This document shows positions 1 through 5,779 of a DNA stretch of 7,683 nucleotides, piece after piece. The notes below the pieces were generated by a model. That model saw nothing but the letters and a program-made list of their open reading frames with translations, had not been told where the DNA came from and made no database searches. A program made the translations under genes and the position numbers. Numbering within the stretch: position 1 is the stretch's first letter; the number at the start of each line of letters is the position of its first letter. The DNA is from Bacteroidales bacterium (GTDB taxonomy: Bacteria > Bacteroidota > Bacteroidia > Bacteroidales > UBA932), in the NCBI GenBank assembly GCA_017551215.1, contig JAFZMA010000058.1, positions 1 to 7,683 on the forward strand. Reading direction: 5' to 3'.

Positions 1-936
1 CAGTTTCGAAAGAAGATAGCGGAGGGTGTTGTTACCGGAAGAAGCTTCCCGTTTTATTCTCTGTGCAAGTTGGTTTTCAGACAGTGCCGGTTTCATATCC
101 AGAATAACTGCCACCTTCTGGCCATTGTCCATGGCTTCCACGGCCTTGCGGCTCACACGGAAGCCCAGAGGGCCTTCTATTCCGCCATCCGTAAAATCCA
201 CGTCCCCAAACTCTTCCTGTACAACCGAGCCGCTGACTTCCAGACTAATGGCCACGTTTTTCAGGCTAAGGCCGCATAGCCACCGCCCGAAAGTGCTCAT
301 TCCGCCACCGTCCGCATAGCCCTCCGGAACAAGTGCTGTAAGAGAAGGGCGCGGCTGCACTATGCTGTGTCCCAGGCTCTTTGCAAAACCATAACCATCT
401 CCGGAGCTTCCGGTTGCCGGATAGGAAAGGCCTCCGGTTGTAAGCAGAAGTTTCCTGCAGTGAACGGAAAGGTCCGGACAAATTATCTCGTAGTCTTCCT
501 TTCTGTTAATCTCTAAAACTGGGCAGTCCGTTCTGAGCTCCACTATGCCGCCATCGTTTATGCAATCTACAAGTGCATCGGTCACATCCATTGCCCTCAT
601 ACTCTTAGGATAGACTCTCTGCCCTCTTTCAATTACAAGATCCAGCCCCAGGCCCTTGAAAAAATCCATCACGTCTGAAGAGGAAAAGCCGTAGAACGCG
701 TTCTTAAGGAACTGGCTGTTAGGATGGACATGAACGCTGAATTCATCCCACATTCGGGCATTAGTAAGGTTGCAGCGGCCTTTTCCGGTGATGTTGATCT
801 TGCGTCCGGGGCGGGTCATCTTCTCCAGCAGCATAACAGACGGCCTAGACTCGGCATTTTTGTACTGCTCTGTTATCCAGGCTGCTGCCATAAGGCCTGC
901 TGCTCCGCCTCCAACTATTGCAAGATCGTAAACCAT
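1..936 (-). CDS. YhiN/HI0933-family FAD-dependent oxidoreductase, 3' end outside window
   Basis: This is the N-terminal 312 residues of a flavoprotein. The frame is open to base 1, and the family is usually about 400 residues, so roughly a quarter is missing. The start is ATG at 936-934, one base after the stop of the upstream gene, and it places a dinucleotide-binding loop GGGAAGL at residues 9-15. Other family marks are GRKINITGKGRCNLTN at 44-59, TGGLSYPATGSSGDGYG near 168-183, and FTDGGIEGP at 248-256. This combination is characteristic of the HI0933-like family (Pfam PF03486), annotated as NAD(P)/FAD-dependent oxidoreductase or aminoacetone-oxidase-family protein. The physiological substrate is poorly defined. 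No signal peptide is seen, so it should be cytoplasmic. It is the last visible gene of the ackA operon and is probably translationally coupled to the lipoprotein gene. Family assignment is firm; the reaction is not. Confidence 0.93.
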   Translation of the reverse strand, partial: MVYDLAIVGGGAAGLMAAAWITEQYKNAESRPSVMLLEKMTRPGRKINITGKGRCNLTNARMWDEFSVHVHPNSQFLKNAFYGFSSSDVMDFFKGLGLDLVIERGQRVYPKSMRAMDVTDALVDCINDGGIVELRTDCPVLEINRKEDYEIICPDLSVHCRKLLLTTGGLSYPATGSSGDGYGFAKSLGHSIVQPRPSLTALVPEGYADGGGMSTFGRWLCGLSLKNVAISLEVSGSVVQEEFGDVDFTDGGIEGPLGFRVSRKAVEAMDNGQKVAVILDMKPALSENQLAQRIKREASSGNNTLRYLLSKL

Positions 937-937
937 A

Positions 938-2086
938 TCAGTCTTTAAGTCTGAAATAATAGACAAGTTCCCTGCCCGGGAAATATTTCTCAGCGATTTC
1001 CGGGTGGAAAATCTGAATCATATCCTTGAGGATTACATCTGGATGCAGAGCACCGCTTTCCCAGTAATCGCTTCCGCCATCGGCTGTTACACGGAGGGTG
1101 TTATTATACAGTTGCCCTTTGCCGAAAGCCGGTATCTGGCGGAACATTGCGTTCTCAGAAGAAATGTCGGATTTCCTGCAGGCCTGATTCAGATGAATCC
1201 ACACGTCCGCATTCTTTGCCAGAGAGTACATTTGCTCAAAACTCTTCTGGGAGGAAAGGTTTTCACCTTCTTCCGCCCCCAGAATCTCTCCCCCTGCATC
1301 TGCCACAAGTTCAGCCATGTAGCTTGCCTTTCCGGGAACATACCAAATCCCTTTGAACGGCAGGTTCACAAGAACTTCCGTCTTGAGTTCCCCTTCCTTT
1401 TCCATCGCTGAGCGGCACAAATCCCTTGAAGCCTCGTACTCGCTCTTCTTTGCCAGGAAAATGGAATCTGCCAGTTCCCGTTTCCCCAGCAGACTCCCGA
1501 ACAGCTTGATATACTCCAGCTTGCCCATCACGGAAGGCTCCAGGTAATCGTTGATGACTATCACCTTCCTTCCCAGATGGCGGAGCTTTTCTATGTAACT
1601 GTTGTCTGAGCCGGATATTCCGTAAGCCAGAACCACATCGCAGTCCAGATACAGGATTTTCTCGTAATCCGGAGAAGTCTCGGCACCCACGTCTGCAATA
1701 AGCCCTTCAGAGGCCATCGCTGAGTATAGGCTGTCATAAATGAACCTTACCCCGCTCACTCCCTTTACACTCTCGGCTTCCCCAAGTAACTTTATGTGAG
1801 GCAGATACGTGGTAGACATACAAATAAAGCCCTTAACCGGAACCCCTATTGCCATGGGATCAGAAGCCAGAATTGAAGTGCAGTCCCTTGGAACCAGGCG
1901 GTATTTCTCGGAGGCGGAGGCTTTATCCTGCCAGCTGCTGAAAGTCGTTACCGTATCTCCGTCTATGGAAAGGAATTCAGCAAAGGCGACCGCGTTGTCA
2001 GCAGCCGCCTTACCGTTTTTCGGTCCTTCCACACTCCGGCAAGAAGCCAGAAACAGTATGGCAACAAATATCAGGAACCGGGTCAT
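938..2086 (-). CDS. Lipoprotein substrate-binding protein of a BtuF/TroA-type ABC importer
   Basis: This 382-residue protein starts with a short basic-hydrophobic leader ending in a lipobox, LASC at residues 13-16, so it should be lipidated on Cys16. The ATG at 2086 lies four bases after the ptb stop. Residues from about 86 to 350 look like the periplasmic-binding-protein-2 fold (PF01497 type) used for cobalamin, haem, ferric siderophore or metal uptake. The first lobe begins near ICMSTTYLPHIKLLG (88-102), a long linker helix runs about 181-222, and the C-terminal lobe contains GGSDYWESG at 337-345 followed by HPDVILKDMIQIFHPE. That C-terminal signature is, from memory, typical of Bacteroidota members annotated as iron or cobalamin binding proteins. 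No permease or ATPase gene is adjacent in the window; they could lie beyond the left edge or elsewhere. The ligand cannot be named from the sequence. Confidence 0.88.
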   Translation of the reverse strand: MTRFLIFVAILFLASCRSVEGPKNGKAAADNAVAFAEFLSIDGDTVTTFSSWQDKASASEKYRLVPRDCTSILASDPMAIGVPVKGFICMSTTYLPHIKLLGEAESVKGVSGVRFIYDSLYSAMASEGLIADVGAETSPDYEKILYLDCDVVLAYGISGSDNSYIEKLRHLGRKVIVINDYLEPSVMGKLEYIKLFGSLLGKRELADSIFLAKKSEYEASRDLCRSAMEKEGELKTEVLVNLPFKGIWYVPGKASYMAELVADAGGEILGAEEGENLSSQKSFEQMYSLAKNADVWIHLNQACRKSDISSENAMFRQIPAFGKGQLYNNTLRVTADGGSDYWESGALHPDVILKDMIQIFHPEIAEKYFPGRELVYYFRLKD

Positions 2087-2090
2087 AGCC

Positions 2091-2993
2091 TTACTTTACC
2101 TGCAGGCAAGCCAAAGCTATGGAATTCAGCTTGGTATCTATGCTGTCCGCCCTCGAAGAGAGTACGCAAGGAGCCAGGGCGCCGGCCACGAAGGCAGCGG
2201 TCCTTGTTCCAGGAACCAGCTGAGTGTTGGACTTGTAGAATACGTTTCCGCTCTCGATGTTAGGGAATACCATTCCGTCCACGTCTCCTGCAACCTCGCT
2301 CTTGAGCTTCTTGATTGCGGCAGCTTCCTTGCTCAGTGCAACATCCAGAGCCAGAGGGCCGTCCACAAGACCGTAAACCTGGCCGCGGTCGCTCATCTTG
2401 GATATCATGGCAGCCTCTACGCATGCAGGCATACCGTCCAGCATCTGCTCGGTTGCTGCAATCATGGCGATCTTTGGTTTCTCTACTCCCAGAGACTGGC
2501 ATACGCCAACCACATATTTCAGAATAGCCTGTTTCTGCTTGAAGTCCGGCAGCGGAATCACTGCCATATCGCCGAATGTCAGGAACTTAGGATAGTTCGG
2601 ATGCTGCATCACGGAAATGTGGCTCAGCACTGCCTTAGGTGGCAGAAGTCCCCATTCCTTGTTGAGAATACCCCTCATATACTTGTCGGTTGAGCAAAGG
2701 CCCTTCATAAGAACGTCAGCCCTCTTTTCGTGAACAGCTGTCACAGCCTCCTGAATTGCCTTTAGTTCTACTGGAACATCAACTATGCTGAACTTGTTGA
2801 TGTCTATGTTTTCCTTTGCGCAAACAGCCTCTATCATCTTGCGGTCTCCGTAAAGGGTTGCCTCGCAGAATCCTGCGTCAACTGCCATGCTTGCAGCACA
2901 TACGGAGTGGTCGTCTACACCCCATGCAACAGCCAGTCTCCTCTTGACGGTATTGGCCTTAAGGAGTTCGTATACTTCATCAAATGTCTTCAT
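2091..2993 (-). CDS. ptb: Phosphate acyltransferase, phosphate butyryltransferase (Ptb) type
   Basis: A 300-residue cytoplasmic enzyme of the PTA_PTB family (PF01515), which exchanges CoA for phosphate on an acyl-CoA to give an acyl-phosphate. Compared from memory with clostridial Ptb it matches along its length: DVLMKGL at residues 93-99, SKMSDRGQ at 198-205, VDGPLALDVALS at 210-221, PNIESGN at 244-250 and SRADS at 280-284. The length also fits Ptb (about 300) better than a stand-alone Pta (about 330) or the long Pta (about 700). The ATG at 2993 follows the ackA stop by 21 bases, with no terminator between, and the TAA stop is four bases before the lipoprotein gene. The partner kinase is acetate-kinase type, so the true substrate could be acetyl-CoA, propionyl-CoA or butyryl/branched acyl-CoA. 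The family is certain; chain-length preference is not. Confidence 0.93.
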   Translation of the reverse strand: MKTFDEVYELLKANTVKRRLAVAWGVDDHSVCAASMAVDAGFCEATLYGDRKMIEAVCAKENIDINKFSIVDVPVELKAIQEAVTAVHEKRADVLMKGLCSTDKYMRGILNKEWGLLPPKAVLSHISVMQHPNYPKFLTFGDMAVIPLPDFKQKQAILKYVVGVCQSLGVEKPKIAMIAATEQMLDGMPACVEAAMISKMSDRGQVYGLVDGPLALDVALSKEAAAIKKLKSEVAGDVDGMVFPNIESGNVFYKSNTQLVPGTRTAAFVAGALAPCVLSSRADSIDTKLNSIALACLQVK

Positions 2994-3014
2994 ATTCTAT
3001 TGTATTTTAAGATT

Positions 3015-4223
3015 TTACATTTTAACAAGCTTCATGGTGTCAGTTGCAATCACCAGTTCCTCGTTAGTGCATACAACAGCAACCTTGACCTTTGAATCCT
3101 TCTTGGTAAGGATGGCGGTCTTGCCCCTTAGTCCGGCATTGACTTCGTTGTCAAAGTCTACTCCCAGATAAGCGCATTTCTCACCGATATAAGCTCTTGT
3201 AAGAGGGTCATTCTCTCCGATTCCTCCCGTAAAGACAATCAGGTCAACGCCTCCCATAGCAGCTGAGAAGGCACCCACAAACTTCAGAAGTCCGTAACGG
3301 AAAATCTCCAGGGTGAGCTTAGCTCTCTTGTCTCCCTTTGCGGACGCCTCTTCCAGATCTCTGGCGTCTGAAGACACTCCGGAAACTCCCATAAAGCCGC
3401 TCTTCTTTGTCATGATGTTTTCCATCTCGTCTGCGGTCAAGTTGTATTTCTTCATTATGTAGGTTACTACTCCCGGATCCAGAGAACCGCATCTTGTTCC
3501 CATTATCAGACCATCTATAGTCTTGAGTCCCAAAGATGTATCTACAGCCCTTCCGTTCTTTACGGCGGTTACGCTGCTGCCGTTTCCAAGGTGGCAGGTG
3601 ATGATCTTGGAATCGTTATAATCCAGGCCTGCCAGCTCTGCTCCAACCTTGGACACAAACCTGTGGCTGGTTCCGTGGAATCCGTATCTGCGGATCTTGT
3701 CCTTCTCGTAATACTCGTAAGGAAGACCGTATGTATAAGCGTAATTCGGTAATGTCTGCAGGAAAGAAGTATCGAACACAGCTACCTGAGGAACCTTAGG
3801 CAGAATGCTCTCTACCGCATTGATTCCCAGCAGTCCAGCCGGATTGTGAAGAGGTGCCAGAGGAGCGCACTTCTCAATGCCTTCCTTTACTCTCTGGTCT
3901 ATGATGCAGCTCTGGGTAAAGTACTCTCCTCCATGCACAACCCTGTGTCCTACAGCCTCTATCTCATCCAGAGACCTGAGTACCCCGTGCTCCTTATCAA
4001 CCAGCAGACCGAGCACGTCCTTGATGCCCTCTGTATGGTCTGCAACCCTCTTGTGCACCTTGAACTTGTCCGCTCCCGGAACAGAGTGGGTTATATCGCC
4101 TTCTTCCATTCCAATCCTCTCCACAAGGCCTTTGGCCAGCAGAGAATGTTCACTTTCGCTCTTCATATTCAGTACCTGGTACTTGATAGAAGAACTTCCG
4201 CAGTTTAAAACCAGAATAATCAT
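3015..4223 (-). CDS. ackA: Acetate kinase (acyl-phosphate + ADP to acid + ATP)
   Basis: A full-length 402-residue ASKHA-fold kinase of the acetate/propionate kinase type. The N-terminal phosphate loop LVLNCGSSSIKYQ carries N7, S10, S12 and K14. Other catalytic positions, aligned by memory with Methanosarcina thermophila AckA, are all present: R94 in GHRVVHGG, D151 in VFDTSF, H183 in GFHGTSH, R244 in MGTR and E388 in CTNEE. The adenosine site FTGGIGEND is at 331-339. The active-site stretch reads MGTRCGSLDPGV rather than the more common MGTRSGDIDPAI, and the residue matching the acyl-pocket proline P232 is T235. It is first in the minus-strand operon, directly after a promoter and palindrome, and feeds on acyl-phosphate made by the adjacent Ptb-type enzyme. 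Butyrate kinase was excluded because that family starts with an NPGSTSTK-type loop and is about 350 residues. Confidence 0.96.
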   Translation of the reverse strand: MIILVLNCGSSSIKYQVLNMKSESEHSLLAKGLVERIGMEEGDITHSVPGADKFKVHKRVADHTEGIKDVLGLLVDKEHGVLRSLDEIEAVGHRVVHGGEYFTQSCIIDQRVKEGIEKCAPLAPLHNPAGLLGINAVESILPKVPQVAVFDTSFLQTLPNYAYTYGLPYEYYEKDKIRRYGFHGTSHRFVSKVGAELAGLDYNDSKIITCHLGNGSSVTAVKNGRAVDTSLGLKTIDGLIMGTRCGSLDPGVVTYIMKKYNLTADEMENIMTKKSGFMGVSGVSSDARDLEEASAKGDKRAKLTLEIFRYGLLKFVGAFSAAMGGVDLIVFTGGIGENDPLTRAYIGEKCAYLGVDFDNEVNAGLRGKTAILTKKDSKVKVAVVCTNEELVIATDTMKLVKM

Positions 4224-4259
4224 ATTTATTACGTTATTGTTTTATTAATGTATTCTCAG

Positions 4260-4278
4260 CGATTAAATGCCTTAATCG
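4260..4278. promoter_or_regulatory. Perfect 7+7 inverted repeat, candidate operator between ackA and msrA
   Basis: CGATTAA, five bases (ATGCC), then TTAATCG form a perfect dyad. It starts two bases downstream of the minus-strand -7 box, so it should cover the ackA transcription start. For the plus-strand promoter its centre (4269) would be about 45 bases upstream of the expected start. This placement suits a dimeric regulator that could block ackA and/or affect msrA. It could instead form a small hairpin in the ackA leader RNA. The regulator is unknown; the repeat does not match Rex or Fur consensus sequences as I recall them. Confidence 0.5.
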
Positions 4279-4280
4279 TA

Positions 4281-4288
4281 CAAATTTA
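4281..4288 (-). promoter_or_regulatory. Bacteroidota-type -7 element driving ackA operon
   Basis: Read on the minus strand the bases are TAAATTTG, a match to the TAnnTTTG element recognised by the primary sigma factor of Bacteroidota. Transcription would begin near 4275, giving an AT-rich leader of about 50 bases before the ackA ATG. No clear -33 TTTG partner is seen at the usual distance. The assignment rests on the motif and its placement. Confidence 0.55.
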
Positions 4289-4301
4289 ATAAAAATAGAG
4301 A

Positions 4302-4309
4302 TATCTTTG
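4302..4309 (+). promoter_or_regulatory. Bacteroidota-type -7 element driving msrA operon
   Basis: The bases TATCTTTG match TAnnTTTG. The expected start is near 4315, which leaves a leader of only about 12 bases before the msrA ATG at 4327. No obvious -33 TTTG lies about 20 bases upstream; that region is occupied by the opposing -7 element. The two divergent promoters therefore share DNA. Confidence 0.6.
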
Positions 4310-4326
4310 TCTTAAACAACCAGGGT

Positions 4327-4878
4327 ATGGAAAAGAAAGAGATTTATCTGGCTGGCGGCTGCTTCTGGGGAGTTGAGCATTTCTTCTCCCTGATTGAGGG
4401 TGTTGTGAGCGCAGAGGCCGGCTATGCCAACGGAAACGAGGAGTTTTGCGGAAATCCGGAAGGAAATGGCCCATCCTACAAGGAAGTTTATACGGACAGG
4501 ACCGGATTTGCCGAGACTGTCAAGGTTGTCTATGACAGTGAGAAGATTTCTCTTGAAGAACTGATAAGGCTGTATTTCAAGATAATAGATCCATATTCCG
4601 TTAACCGTCAGGCTCACGATGTGGGAACAAGGTACAGGACCGGCATCTATTACACAGATCCTGAAGAACTTAGCGTCATAAAGCCTATCTATGACTCTCT
4701 TGAAAAGGAAAGCGGAAGGAAGTTTGCAGTAGAACTTTTACCGCTGAAGAACTTCTTCAAGGCGGAAGAATATCATCAGGAGTACCTGGACAAGAATCCG
4801 GGCGGCTACTGCCACCTGCCCTTGGAAATGTTCCGCTTTGCAAAGAACTACAAACCAGATAACAACAAAAAACTATAA
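4327..4878 (+). CDS. msrA: Peptide-methionine (S)-S-oxide reductase MsrA
   Basis: A 183-residue cytoplasmic enzyme that reduces methionine-S-sulfoxide in proteins. The catalytic motif GCFWGVE is at residues 11-17 with nucleophile Cys12. The conserved Glu is E63 in TGFAE (many homologues have TGHAE). The substrate-pocket segment reads NRQAHDVGTRYRTGIYY at 93-109, and YHQEYLDKNPGGYCH ends with Cys162 as the likely resolving cysteine. Between GYANG (32-36) and PSY (49-51) there are 12 residues, including Cys41, where Bacteroides-type MsrA as I recall it has about four. There is no fused MsrB domain. The start is the first ATG after the promoter. The gene leads a three-gene operon, with a two-base gap to the TPR gene. 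Confidence 0.96.
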   Translation: MEKKEIYLAGGCFWGVEHFFSLIEGVVSAEAGYANGNEEFCGNPEGNGPSYKEVYTDRTGFAETVKVVYDSEKISLEELIRLYFKIIDPYSVNRQAHDVGTRYRTGIYYTDPEELSVIKPIYDSLEKESGRKFAVELLPLKNFFKAEEYHQEYLDKNPGGYCHLPLEMFRFAKNYKPDNNKKL

Positions 4879-4880
4879 GT

Positions 4881-5777
4881 ATGAAAAGAGCATTTTTACT
4901 GGCGGTTGCAGCGCTGTTCTGCATAACCGCATTCTCCCAGACAAGGAAAGAACTGTATGACAGCCTGTCTCAGAGTTTCAAGGATGGGGACTCTGTCCAA
5001 ACCGCCAAAATCATTGCGGATTGGGAAAGACTATACCCTAAGGACGCAGAACTTTACTCCGTTTACGCCAACCTGTATTACAGCAAGGCAATGAAAGAGG
5101 TTATGATAATTTCAAGGGAAAAGCCTGAAGATGAAGAATATATGGTTGGCCAGGATTCCCTGGGAAACGAGATCTATATGTACAGTATCGTTGACCTTGA
5201 AGACGACATGGTTGACAAAGCTGTCTCAAAGCTCGAAGAAGGAATAGCAAAATTCCCTGACAGACTGGATTTCCGGTTCGGTCTGGCTCACATTCTTTTA
5301 GAAACTGAAAGGCATCAGGAAATGGTTGACGCCCTGGGCAAAATCGTTGAAAGGTCCCGTGAAAACGGAAATAAATGGACCTGGACCCTGGACGAAAAAT
5401 GGGACGGCGGGGAAGACGGACTTATGTCGTCTTTACAGGCTTATTTCAACGATTTGAACAATGTACCAGACGGGATGGAACGTGCAGAGTCATACGTGAA
5501 CAAGGTGCTGCAGTACTATCCGAAAAATATCATGTTCCTCAACGACAAGGCAATTTTCGCATACGAACGCGGAGATATGGACGGGGCACTTAAAGAACTG
5601 TTGAATATTCACCAGATTGCCCCGAATGACGCTGTAGTGATAAACAATATCGCTTACATATACGAGAGCAAGAAAGACAAGGCAAACGCCCTGAAATACT
5701 ATAAGTTACTGGAAAAGATCGGAGACGAATACTATACTCCTCTGGCCAAGAAAGCCATCGCTGAGCTGGAAAAATAA
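4881..5777 (+). CDS. Secreted tetratricopeptide-repeat (TPR) protein
   Basis: A 298-residue protein with a clear signal peptide: MKR, a hydrophobic core, and a probable signal-peptidase-I site after AFS (17-19), leaving Gln20 first. The lone Cys14 is not in a lipobox, so export to the periplasm rather than lipidation is expected. The mature part is helical with degenerate TPR-like units: about 28-66, 104-160, and two clearer ones at about 214-247 (GDMDGALKELLNIHQIAPND) and 249-282 (NNIAYIYESKKDKANALKYY). An aromatic and acidic stretch around 163-180 (GNKWTWTLDEKWDGGEDG) interrupts the repeats and may be a specific binding surface. TPR proteins usually act as scaffolds; no enzymatic motif is seen. 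It sits two bases after msrA and two before the phosphatase, so co-expression is likely. The partner is unknown. Confidence 0.87.
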   Translation: MKRAFLLAVAALFCITAFSQTRKELYDSLSQSFKDGDSVQTAKIIADWERLYPKDAELYSVYANLYYSKAMKEVMIISREKPEDEEYMVGQDSLGNEIYMYSIVDLEDDMVDKAVSKLEEGIAKFPDRLDFRFGLAHILLETERHQEMVDALGKIVERSRENGNKWTWTLDEKWDGGEDGLMSSLQAYFNDLNNVPDGMERAESYVNKVLQYYPKNIMFLNDKAIFAYERGDMDGALKELLNIHQIAPNDAVVINNIAYIYESKKDKANALKYYKLLEKIGDEYYTPLAKKAIAELEK

Positions 5778-5779
5778 AT

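Noticed and set aside
1809..2693. A 294-codon open frame on the plus strand
   Set aside because: It lies antisense to the lipoprotein and ptb genes, which have strong family motifs. Its translation is low-complexity in style, with no domain or start context, so it is a shadow frame.
2994..3014. Separate promoter or terminator between ackA and ptb
   Set aside because: The 21 bases are AT-rich but have no hairpin or TAnnTTTG match; co-transcription is simpler.
3015..4223. Butyrate kinase
   Set aside because: Although next to a Ptb-type gene, the 402-residue length, NCGSSSIKYQ loop and all AckA catalytic positions point to acetate kinase.
3877..4248. A 123-codon plus-strand open frame reaching into the divergent promoter region
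   Set aside because: It is antisense to the well-supported ackA N-terminus and shows no recognisable features.
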